NCBI RefSeq assembly: GCF_900104155.1
Contig: NZ_FMYB01000012.1
Coordinates: 1-64,000, forward strand
From: Butyrivibrio sp. INlla16
GTDB taxonomy: Bacteria; Bacillota; Clostridia; Lachnospirales; Lachnospiraceae
Direction: 5' to 3'
Length of the DNA: 64,000 nt
Shown here: positions 26,701-33,645 of the stretch, one piece after another
Numbering within the stretch: the first letter of the stretch is position 1
Layout: every line of letters begins with the position of its first letter
Notes under the pieces: generated by a model
What the model saw: only the letters and a program-made list of their open reading frames with translations
Database searches by the model: none
Told to the model about the DNA's origin: nothing
Translations under genes and position numbers: made by a program

Positions 26701-29214
26701 CGTATCTCCGGTGTAAACGCATATACCACCACCATTATCAGCAGTATTAGCAGTAAAAGCAGTAGTATAGATATTGGAAACAGCTTCTGTATAAAAAGCG
26801 ATTCCACCACCATTTTTCTTTGCCGCATTAAGCTTTATATTACTGTGATACAGATTCATTGATGATTTATTCACATAAACCGCACCGCCATTATAGTTAG
26901 CCAAATTTTCCTCTGCTATAATATTGTTTCCTGCAAAATGACTATTTGAATATATCGCCAACGCTCCACCATTATAATCGCTCGTATTATTTATAAATTC
27001 CGCACCATTTATCTCCATAGAGCTTTTTGTCAGATATAAGGCTCCTCCTCCATATCTTGATCCAGATTCGTTTGCTGTAGCATCAGAAACATTTCCAGAA
27101 AAGTTGACCATAGTCAAATATGATTTTGAACTAGTGGAATACATTGCGCCTCCGTTATAAAGCGCATGATTTTCTCCAAATTCAGACTCTGCCATAGTTA
27201 AAACGTCATAATCACTCTCAACATGGCTAGTCATATACAATGCCCCACCATAATTTGCTTCATTATTATAAAAACCGGAATTATTAAGAGTAACAGTAGA
27301 ATCCACTTCACTGTCACCCACATAGGAAATATAAAATGCACCTGCATTTTTTCCGGCATGGTTATTGTTAAATGAGGTTCCATCAACAGTTGCCACGCTG
27401 CTATGTAATGCAACAGCTCCTCCGTTACCGGATTCTGCCAACAGGGCACTATTGTCATCAAATGAGCTATTATTGATGGTTATCTCACTCTCCCCCGAGC
27501 AATAGATAGCTCCACCCTCATCTTGGCATTTATTATCTACAAAAGCGGTATCCTTTATTGATACTTTACTTTTTCGATTAATGTATATAGCGCCACCATT
27601 CATATCAGTTGTATCATCCGTCACCTTTACAGCCTCATTGCCCTCAAAAGTACAACTCTCAAAATTCGCTATCCCACCTTCCTTCTGAGTAGCTTCAGCA
27701 GCCATTATTCCAATCGCTCCGCCCCTGTTAGCCTTATTATTCTTGAACTTTACATTGTGAAAGGTGCCTATTCTCGTAGTAAGACTCGGATCATCATTTA
27801 CGATATAAACTGCACCGCCCTTAGAATTTGCACTATTGCCTTCAAACAGAATCTCATCCTTTACAGTTAACGTCCCTGAAATATTAATCGCACCGCCATT
27901 GTAGCTAATGGCTTTATTTGCTTTAAAAGAAGTATTTCCATATATGATTACAGCATTCTTTGTCTGAGAATAAATAACTCCACCGGAATTAAGAGCTGAA
28001 TTATTTTCAAAAAGCGACGTATATTCTTCTTTCTCCCCTATTAGTAATTCTCCAAACTGGCTTTCTGCCTGGTAAATGACACCACCATATTTGGATGCAT
28101 AATTACTATCAAAATGTCCACCAAATAGGTGTAACATCCTGTAATTATATATAACCCCACCACGACCGGAACTATTCTGACAAAATTCCCCACCATAGAT
28201 ATTCAGATTAGAATAGTTATAGAACACAGCCCCCATAGAAGATGTCCTATCTGCTCCATCTTCCAGTCCTTCTGCTAACACTCTATTGTTGTTGAAACTT
28301 CCACCATAAACATTAAGAACACCATTTGCTATAATCGCTACAGAACCGCCTATCTTTTCCGGATATGGTAAATGATATTTTGTATCCAACGTCCTGCTAT
28401 TGTTAACCTTACAGTTATTTGTAAATGTAAGACTGTTATAAATATTTGCCTCAGCCCCATTACATATAAAAAGAACTGTTCCGGTTACTTCTTCCTGCAT
28501 GTTATCACTATTTCCATCAATTACTAAAAGATTTGCATTATCTTCCCCTGATTCTCCTATCGAAAGAATAGCCTTATCATCAGCTGAGTAAGTTTTTTCG
28601 CCATTAGCGTTCTCTCCCACAACAAAAATATCCCCTGCAAAATTATTTGCACGGGTAAGTACATGTGGTGCAGATGATGTTATATTCACCTCACTGGTAA
28701 CATAAAATGTTCTATCAAGTTCAAAATCACTTACAATATGAATATTGGATATTTTAGAACTAATAGCTGTTTCAAGCTCTTCTGCGGATGAAACATCCAT
28801 AGAATCCGAAATTTGTATGTCTAATGGTGCTAGTTCTGTAGTTGTAATGTCATCTGGATTATCATCTGATATAGTGGCTTCCTCTGGCATTTCTGCATCC
28901 TGGTTTTCTTCTCCAGATGCCATTTCCGAAATTGATTTAGAATCGTCTTGATCATTTGCAGATTGTTCTATCTGCTCATTTCCTTTTTGTTCTTGACCAT
29001 CTTGTTCTTCATTTTCAAAAAATTCGGTATCTGTGTCTGTCTGCCCCACATTACCATCAGACACCTCTTCGTATTGTTCTAAATCATAGTCTTCAAAATT
29101 TGCTTCATGTGCTCCTTTTTCAGCATCAAAACTATCCGCATTTACAGTCATAGGTGTTGATGCAATGCAGACTATGAGCGCAGAAAACAAAGCTACTACT
29201 CTCTTTAAAAGCAT
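23770..29214 (-). CDS. Giant secreted beta-helix/PLD-like/InlB/BspA multidomain surface protein
   Basis: The 1814-residue protein has a signal peptide (residues 1-26, ending VNA), an acidic low-complexity stretch (about 28-165), and a right-handed beta-helix (about 165-915) of roughly 20 turns with recurring GGA(I/V/L)Y motifs followed by asparagine-rich steps, like Pmp-type adhesins. Residues about 1080-1450 resemble a phospholipase D fold with two HxK motifs (H1190/K1192, H1414/K1416) and downstream SSIN and NSMN; the usual Asp after HxK is not at the standard position in either. Two InlB-type B repeats (about 1486-1625, SNGG...GGWFMDEEF...YAKW) and a BspA-like LRR (about 1700-1814) follow. 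No LPxTG or membrane anchor is seen. GGGGAG precedes the ATG. Probable adhesin with an added enzymatic or binding module. Confidence 0.82.
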   Translation of the reverse strand: MLLKRVVALFSALIVCIASTPMTVNADSFDAEKGAHEANFEDYDLEQYEEVSDGNVGQTDTDTEFFENEEQDGQEQKGNEQIEQSANDQDDSKSISEMASGEENQDAEMPEEATISDDNPDDITTTELAPLDIQISDSMDVSSAEELETAISSKISNIHIVSDFELDRTFYVTSEVNITSSAPHVLTRANNFAGDIFVVGENANGEKTYSADDKAILSIGESGEDNANLLVIDGNSDNMQEEVTGTVLFICNGAEANIYNSLTFTNNCKVNNSRTLDTKYHLPYPEKIGGSVAIIANGVLNVYGGSFNNNRVLAEGLEDGADRTSSMGAVFYNYSNLNIYGGEFCQNSSGRGGVIYNYRMLHLFGGHFDSNYASKYGGVIYQAESQFGELLIGEKEEYTSLFENNSALNSGGVIYSQTKNAVIIYGNTSFKANKAISYNGGAINISGTLTVKDEILFEGNSANSKGGAVYIVNDDPSLTTRIGTFHNVKFKNNKANRGGAIGIMAAEATQKEGGIANFESCTFEGNEAVKVTDDTTDMNGGAIYINRKSKVSIKDTAFVDNKCQDEGGAIYCSGESEITINNSSFDDNSALLAESGNGGAVALHSSVATVDGTSFNNNHAGKNAGAFYISYVGDSEVDSTVTLNNSGFYNNEANYGGALYMTSHVESDYDVLTMAESEFGENHALYNGGAMYSTSSKSYLTMVNFSGNVSDATANESGSRYGGGALYLTKSSMEINGAEFINNTSDYNGGALAIYSNSHFAGNNIIAEENLANYNGGAVYVNKSSMNLYHSNIKLNAAKKNGGGIAFYTEAVSNIYTTAFTANTADNGGGICVYTGDTETMIRDCEFKSNVASAFGGACYCANESRLTLFNNKAVKNRADNGGVAYITKTGTEVNVAALTVSENVGISGGSIIYGNTNKATLNIDKDQYTDLTTDVLDDTYWASAIVNKLTVNEVSFIIPEYEDYSHEIIPGIVPQEKDSESVKAIFDLENGTEEEYISDAYNKLEILGDSSNFCSRNTTVFENINGKNVTVDTLVSHSGEKAYNPNVAEGILIYEAMKYKREYPEKEVFISLSTFHFSVEAAVCINRNSRYFGYMRQLPGKNYDKNGFVRIAYLLVTAAKMGIHVNAMGQIEASLRTSGETGFVQYFENYFYDKCDKNYVRGGLVKDYLLFNKVKWTSYGDDAATDMMHTKVCAVSNYIDKDGKEHSGSLWLSSINLDGINSTGTNNNNNIQSGCVVSDHDRLYQAAYNYLKLVSEYCGQEDIYEFRNIVWEKMTEQIDLINAGKDNEIPPSEKIVYLGSSRDDVFELYFSPFGGDSASWNEKYNPFCKYLSLMSRSDDYVLLIWNNPKFKTNYTLGSSFQDLIVKAFHTHKNANNRLYLVLPGFDSSKMNDLKVGTDIGYKSIGTRAKGSVHNKDLQISYSQNGKREYVSLLNSMNLHQGSMSYQSNHLLIIKENNCNEDSVFYTLADQTSVGVVEREDKNRTISFETNGGSEVESITAEYDSVISEPEKPVKEGNTFEGWYLEPELLNEYTFEKMPMDSMVLYAKWTPDVYRIEFDSNGGSHIRTRLVTYGAEIGELDIPSREGYTFGGWFMDEEFYYPYDYINMPSEDIYLYAKWNLKNSKTSNKAYEEDNTPNVDSNSEKAQVTCTDEGHSIGEIVNTDDNDVFCQITKLDAQGTPTEGTYIHSPMSKKKSVRVPSLVILKDGCQVKITGVANSAFENNKRVRKVVLSNNIRTIGDRAFYNCQNLKKLVINTSKLKNKSIGKKALGKISEKAYVFIPAKCRIRYPKIFRKRGLSRNATIYYPKWTAGKK

Positions 29215-29262
29215 ATTCTTTTTCTCCCCCCAAAAAACTTTCTCTTTCAGATGATCTGATTT

Positions 29263-29475
29263 TTATTGTACCGATATCGATCCATCCGCGGAGCAGCTTA
29301 CAGACCAGCTTCCAGATGTCTTGGCAGCAGGAGCTGTGATGCCGTTTGGCCATGAGATCTCTGACTGCCAGCCGGCTTTCTTTTGTTGTACAGGTGTTGA
29401 CTTAGCTGCTACTGCATTTCCGGTGTCGAGATACTCTGCCAGTACTTCTATTTTTTGTTCATGTTGTACCTCCAT
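29263..29475 (-). CDS. Small uncharacterised protein or gene fragment
   Basis: A frame of 70 codons ends AKTSGSWSVSCSADGSISVQ, a beta-rich, Ser-rich tail. It lies between the dispersed repeat at 29477 and the start of the giant surface protein. The ATG at 29475 has GAGGGG directly upstream but only 1 nt away; another well-spaced GGAGG leads to a 4-codon frame (Met-Asn-Lys-Lys-stop). I do not recognise the sequence. It may be the end of a lost pilin- or surface-protein gene. Confidence 0.35.
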   Translation of the reverse strand: MEVQHEQKIEVLAEYLDTGNAVAAKSTPVQQKKAGWQSEISWPNGITAPAAKTSGSWSVSCSADGSISVQ

Positions 29476-29476
29476 T

Positions 29477-29522
29477 CCCCTCATCCGGCGCTACGCGCCA
29501 CCTTCCCCACAAGGGGAAGGCA
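29477..29522. repeat. Dispersed palindromic repeat, copy 2
   Basis: Starts CCCCTCATCCGG, then hairpin GGCGCTACGCGCC and hairpin CCTTCCCC with GGGGAAGG. A second partial arm (CCTTTCCC with AGGAAGG) follows at 29545-29563, as in the copies at 37487 and 38957. Confidence 0.85.
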
Positions 29523-29567
29523 TTTGTTTTTCTTTACATATACCTTTCCCAAATAGGAAGGCTTAAA

Positions 29568-30941
29568 CTATAGGTTCTTCCTAACATACATCAAACAGTT
29601 ATACAGCCTTGCCTGCAGAAGACTCCAGCGGACATGTTTACCACATCTGACGATGCTTCCGTATATCCAGCCGCTCTCGTGGATCTCCGGTGTCCTGATG
29701 TGAAGCTTACTTAGGAGCCATATAACCGTTTTTCTAAATAGCCGCAGGTTACATATATCTCTGTATGGGAGCCGTACTGCTATATCCTGTGCGTCTCCCT
29801 CAAGGACATCATCGCAAAATTTAAGGGTACCATATAGCTCTGCTTCCCACTTATCCGGTCTTGCCATCAGTTTTGACAAGATATCTTCGGATACAGATAC
29901 TCCGTTATCCAGCTCTCTATTACGAGCATACGCTCTTGCAAACATCTCAAGATATGGTTGCATTGTCTCAAGGTACTCTGAATTCAGGCTTCCATAGTCA
30001 GCGATCACGGGATTATTGTTTTCATATCCAAGTGTCATGCCTGCTGCCTCAGAGCTCACAGCTTCAAAAAGGCAGTTGCTGAAGTAGACTTTTCTTCGAA
30101 TCTGTCCTTTGGGTCCAAAGTAAAAGGTTTTGTATGTGTTTGGATCCATGTTTTTCGGAATCTTGTAAAGTCCAAAATAATACCCCTGAAGTTCTGTTCC
30201 CGGTTTTGCATAGTCTAGGAGTCTTTTAATGCTTCGCTGAGTAGTGCCTACCCATCCACTGTCAACTACTGCTATGCTATCTCCGGAAAGCATTCCTTCC
30301 TGCCTGAAATACCCGATAGCATCAGGAAGTCGCTGTCTCGCATGTCTTTGCACGATAGTCCAGAGTTCTTCCTTATGTATCTCTGCCTTTGCTTTCCACT
30401 GCAGTATTTCAGGTCTTGCCATTATCCTGTCAAGTGAGTCCGAGAAACCAAGGATACTCACAAATTCCAGCATCTCCTCCTCAGAGAGCGCACCTCTTTG
30501 CAGGATTTTTCTCATGGTTACATCTATTCCGCTAAGAAACATCATGTCCAGGAATTGGCTGTTATCTATTGCCATCTCCGGGATCCTGAGCGCATACCTG
30601 GAGACACGAAGGTAACGTAATTCTGGTGACGAGCTATCCGCTAACGCAAGCGCTGCCCTATAAACCGGCCAGGCATCTCTCGACAAAAAATATAGTCTCT
30701 TAATACTGCTTTTTTTTGCATCATCGAGCACCCATGCCGCAAACTCTGTCAGCACAGGTGCCCAGGAGTGAAGATGATGAATTATGCTACCCTTAACTCT
30801 TACATTATCCGTATTATCAACAGATTTTGATAAGAGCGGATCGCCTCTTAGCTCCTCCATACAATCAGAAAGCGCTTTATTATATGCAGGATTTTTCTCG
30901 AGAATCTTTTTGTAATAAACCAGCCTGTCCATCCTATACAT
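29568..30941 (-). CDS. Polysaccharide-cluster protein related to the C-terminal half of the HAD-type protein
   Basis: The 457-residue protein has no HAD motifs but shares the downstream module of the protein at 2606-4651: LYFLSRDAWPVYRAAL followed by VSRYALR, and VVDSGWVGTTQRSIKRLL. This lets the module be defined as an independent unit. Related proteins occur beside glycosyltransferases in capsule clusters; the biochemical role is unknown. The preferred start at 30941 overlaps the end of the preceding glycosyltransferase gene by 8 nt (translational coupling); the frame extends to a TTG at 30968 without a ribosome site. It is in the GT4-GT2 operon. Confidence 0.65.
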   Translation of the reverse strand: MYRMDRLVYYKKILEKNPAYNKALSDCMEELRGDPLLSKSVDNTDNVRVKGSIIHHLHSWAPVLTEFAAWVLDDAKKSSIKRLYFLSRDAWPVYRAALALADSSSPELRYLRVSRYALRIPEMAIDNSQFLDMMFLSGIDVTMRKILQRGALSEEEMLEFVSILGFSDSLDRIMARPEILQWKAKAEIHKEELWTIVQRHARQRLPDAIGYFRQEGMLSGDSIAVVDSGWVGTTQRSIKRLLDYAKPGTELQGYYFGLYKIPKNMDPNTYKTFYFGPKGQIRRKVYFSNCLFEAVSSEAAGMTLGYENNNPVIADYGSLNSEYLETMQPYLEMFARAYARNRELDNGVSVSEDILSKLMARPDKWEAELYGTLKFCDDVLEGDAQDIAVRLPYRDICNLRLFRKTVIWLLSKLHIRTPEIHESGWIYGSIVRCGKHVRWSLLQARLYNCLMYVRKNL

Positions 30942-31746
30942 TTGCTTTCTTATGTTTATAGAATTCAATCAGTTTAACCGGTACAAAAACACCTATTATC
31001 GGGCGCATGCAGTATAACCAGCCAAATGGGAACAAAAGTCCCATCTTCTTGAAATTTTCATACCGCACTTTCATTTCATATACCCTGAATTTGAAATCGC
31101 GGTTATGGTAGCTCTCCCTATCCACGTGATATTTGAAAAGCACCTCCTGCATGTTGCAGCCTTTGAATCCTGCCTGATATAGCCTCATAAAGATCTCATA
31201 ATCTTCACACCGTAAAGTCTCTTTTCTTGCAGTGTATCCGCCATTCTCAATAAGCGCTGATCTTCTGTACATTACTGTCGGATGAATATAAGGTGAATAC
31301 TTCAGGTAATCCTCTGCTGTCGGATGTTTGGGCCTAGTACTCACACTCCACACACCCTGCTCATCAAATATCTTTGCATTACATCCGCACCAGTCATACT
31401 CCGGATGTGCTTCAAGAAAAGCTCTCTGCTTTTCAAATCTCTTTGGAAGGGAGATGTCATCGTCATCCATTCTGGCAATATATCTGCCTCTCGCTTTTTC
31501 CAGACATTTATTAAGTGAAAATGCGAGTCCGTGGTTCTCCTCACTTCCAATCACTATTATTCTCTTGTCTCTTTTTTGCAAACCTCTGATAAACTCCGAT
31601 GCCTTAGGATTAGATCCATCATCATAAATGATGAATTCAAAATCCCTGAAGGTCTGCATTAGTATGGAATTAACTGCGCGGTCCAGTTCATTTGTATTCT
31701 GACCGCTAAAAACCCCCATTATGACGGAAATCTCAACCGTCTCCAT
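30934..31746 (-). CDS. GT2 glycosyltransferase
   Basis: The 270-residue GT-A enzyme shows VEISVIMGVFSGQN, FIIYDDGSN, and the metal-binding ARMDDDDISLP, followed by HPTVMYRRSAL and EDYEIFMRL, typical of SpsA-like family 2 transferases in cell-wall glycan clusters. A C-terminal hydrophobic stretch (about 240-260) may associate with the membrane. GGGGAG lies 9 nt before the ATG. It follows the GT4 gene by 16 nt and overlaps the next gene, so the three form an operon. Confidence 0.85.
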   Translation of the reverse strand: METVEISVIMGVFSGQNTNELDRAVNSILMQTFRDFEFIIYDDGSNPKASEFIRGLQKRDKRIIVIGSEENHGLAFSLNKCLEKARGRYIARMDDDDISLPKRFEKQRAFLEAHPEYDWCGCNAKIFDEQGVWSVSTRPKHPTAEDYLKYSPYIHPTVMYRRSALIENGGYTARKETLRCEDYEIFMRLYQAGFKGCNMQEVLFKYHVDRESYHNRDFKFRVYEMKVRYENFKKMGLLFPFGWLYCMRPIIGVFVPVKLIEFYKHKKANV

Positions 31747-31762
31747 ACACTTTTCTCCCCAC

Positions 31763-32902
31763 TTACCTGTCTATTTTTGAATATATCTTGCGCATTGTTT
31801 CCTTCGCCTTTTCCTTGGAAAATACCCCCGAAAGTTCCAGCGCGTTATTTGCATATTTCTGTCTGATATCCGGATTATTCTTAAGTATCTCAATAGCAAG
31901 CGCAAATGCTTTGGGATTATCAGCTTTGCAGACTATTCCGTTTTTCCCGTCTCTCATGTATTCTCTTGTTCCGCGGTTATCTGCCGCAATAACAGGAACA
32001 GCACATCCAAGTGCTTCCACCGCTGCCATTCCAAATCCTTCACGCTTGGAAGGAAATACAAAAGCATCCGCCGACTGTAGAACCCTTTCCATGTCCTTTC
32101 TGTAACCTCGCAGAGTTACATTTTCGGACATTCCGTTTTCATCTATGAACTGGCGAAGCTCCTGACGCTTTCCACCTCTTCCGCAAATGCTGTAATACAG
32201 ATCCTTATCATCCAACTGCCTAAGCGCCTCGAGTACAACCATGTGATTTTTATTGTTATTGAGCTCAGCAGCTGTAACGATATGGAATCCCTCATCGGGT
32301 ATTCCCAGTTCTTCGCGCACATCCTTCCTTATGCCGGGCTTAGGGCAGAATCTTTTGGTGTCAAGTCCCACGCCATGAAGGAGCTCAACATGTCCGCCTT
32401 TCCTCAAATGGAATTTGCAGGCTCTGTCATAGTCCTCTTTATTTATGGTTATGATCATGTCTGTAAATCTGGCAAGGAATCGTTCTATCGGATAAAAAAT
32501 GAGCCAATAGGATTTTGGTGCACCCTCAAAGAAGTGGAACCCGTGCGAAGTGTAAATACAGTAGGGTTTTCTTCCTGACAAAAATCCCGAGAGTCTTCCG
32601 AGCATTCCTCCAACCGGATTATGGCAGTGCACAAGGTCGATATGTTCACCTTTTATAAGGCTTGAAAGCTGTAAGAGTCCCTGCAGATTCTTTATCATGT
32701 GCCAGGGCTTTTTGTGCAGAATAATCTGATGCATTATTATGCCATCATTTCTGAGATTTTCAGGATTAAACTCATAGACCGGATTATTGAAATCCGAAGC
32801 ATAGTGAATCTCATAGCCCATTTCTTTAAGAACTGTCACGTCATTTTCAAGAAATTGCGACAGAAATCCACCTGTACTTGATACAATAAGTGCTCTTTTC
32901 AT
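31763..32902 (-). CDS. GT4 glycosyltransferase (exopolysaccharide type)
   Basis: The 379-residue GT-B enzyme starts ALIVSSTGGFLSQFL and contains VHCHNPVGGMLGR, TSHGFHFFEGAP, and the C-terminal nucleotide-sugar site FVFPSKREGFGMAAVEAL with E-x7-E spacing, typical of family 4 (CapM/EpsD/PelF-like). The open frame extends to 32938, but that would put a TCTATAGTA box inside the coding part; the ATG at 32902 matches the family N-terminus. No clear ribosome site precedes either start. First gene of a leftward operon, transcribed from the promoter at 32948-32981. Confidence 0.87.
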   Translation of the reverse strand: MKRALIVSSTGGFLSQFLENDVTVLKEMGYEIHYASDFNNPVYEFNPENLRNDGIIMHQIILHKKPWHMIKNLQGLLQLSSLIKGEHIDLVHCHNPVGGMLGRLSGFLSGRKPYCIYTSHGFHFFEGAPKSYWLIFYPIERFLARFTDMIITINKEDYDRACKFHLRKGGHVELLHGVGLDTKRFCPKPGIRKDVREELGIPDEGFHIVTAAELNNNKNHMVVLEALRQLDDKDLYYSICGRGGKRQELRQFIDENGMSENVTLRGYRKDMERVLQSADAFVFPSKREGFGMAAVEALGCAVPVIAADNRGTREYMRDGKNGIVCKADNPKAFALAIEILKNNPDIRQKYANNALELSGVFSKEKAKETMRKIYSKIDR

Positions 32903-32916
32903 AGATTGATTACGCG

Positions 32917-32981
32917 TACTATAGAACGTCTCCCTCATATTTTAGTATCTATAGTATATATTTTTGACGGTGTAACGTCAA
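32917..32981 (-). promoter_or_regulatory. Promoter and inverted TCTATAGTA boxes of the GT4 operon
   Basis: On the minus strand a -35 TTGACG (32976-32981) and -10 TATACT (32953-32958) are 17 bp apart, and the box (32948-32956) overlaps the -10, as at 36-69. A second, oppositely oriented box lies at 32917-32925. The -35 is half of an inverted repeat TTGACG-N6-CGTCAA (32964-32981). A related word TCTCTAGTA sits at 33037-33045, before the divergent regulator gene. Confidence 0.6.
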
Positions 32982-33124
32982 TTGTATGCGCAATTCAATA
33001 ATTGGCACTATCGAAAATTGAGGCGTTTTTTAAGAATCTCTAGTATAAATTTTAGAAAAATAGGTAGTGTTAGTATGCATTTTTATCAGCTGCATACAAC
33101 GCACTATTTAAAAGGAGAACTTGA

Positions 33125-33472
33125 ATGAATATTACCGAAGAGATTGGAAACCGTGTTCGATTTTACAGAAAAGAGAAGAACCTTAGCCAGGAGGAGCTTG
33201 CATTGCAAAGCGATCTTCATCCTTCATATATCGGTCAGCTTGAGAGGGGTGTAAAAACTCCCTCCGTCAACACTATTTATAAAATCACAAAAACTCTTGA
33301 TATTTCAATGTCTGATTTCATGAAGAATATAGAGACAATTGATACAGCAGAGGATTCCTACGCTATGAAATCCTATTTGCTTATCGAGCAGGAAACTGCT
33401 CACGATCAGAGAGCGATTTTTGAGATTGTTGAAAAAATATTGTCCATGAGACCAAAGAAACCAAATCAGTAA
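33125..33472 (+). CDS. XRE-family transcriptional regulator
   Basis: The 115-residue protein has a Cro/C1-type helix-turn-helix at about residues 10-65 (RFYRKEKNLSQEELALQSDL, PSYIGQLERG), then a short C-terminal region of about 50 residues that may dimerise. It resembles SinR-like or SlrR-like small XRE regulators. AAAAGGAGAA lies before the ATG at good spacing. It is divergent to the GT4 operon and separated from it by the TCTATAGTA boxes, so control of the polysaccharide promoters is inferred. A strong terminator follows the gene. Confidence 0.85.
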   Translation: MNITEEIGNRVRFYRKEKNLSQEELALQSDLHPSYIGQLERGVKTPSVNTIYKITKTLDISMSDFMKNIETIDTAEDSYAMKSYLLIEQETAHDQRAIFEIVEKILSMRPKKPNQ

Positions 33473-33496
33473 CAAAATAAACTGCGTATGCAGCTG

Positions 33497-33537
33497 AAAA
33501 AGCTCCTGCCACTTATGAATATCGGCAGGAGCTTTTT
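33497..33537 (+). terminator. Terminator of the XRE gene
   Basis: AAAAAGCTCCTGCC (33497-33510) pairs perfectly with GGCAGGAGCTTTTTT (33524 onward), 13-nt loop, ending in a T-run. Confidence 0.9.
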
Positions 33538-33540
33538 TGT

Positions 33541-33642
33541 CCCCTCATCCGTCTGCTGCGCAGACACCTGTCTACGCTCCGCTTCGGTCCGCGCTAAGCC
33601 GACGTCCCCCGGACGTCGAGCGCCCCAAAGGTGGGAAGGCTT
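33541..33642. repeat. Dispersed palindromic repeat, copy 3 (expanded)
   Basis: Opens CCCCTCATCCG with hairpin GTCTGCTGCGCAGAC and ends GGGAAGGC, as in the other copies, but the middle is expanded by a GC-rich stretch with further inverted words (GACGTC). It lies between convergent gene ends and supplies no ribosome site here. Confidence 0.7.
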
Positions 33643-33645
33643 TAG

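Noticed and set aside
29132..29353. 73-codon leftward frame across the start of the giant surface protein
   Set aside because: It overlaps the signal-peptide region in another frame and has no support for translation.
33541..33642. GC-rich structured region as a possible riboswitch
   Set aside because: It is an expanded copy of the dispersed palindromic repeat and lies between gene ends, not before a gene.
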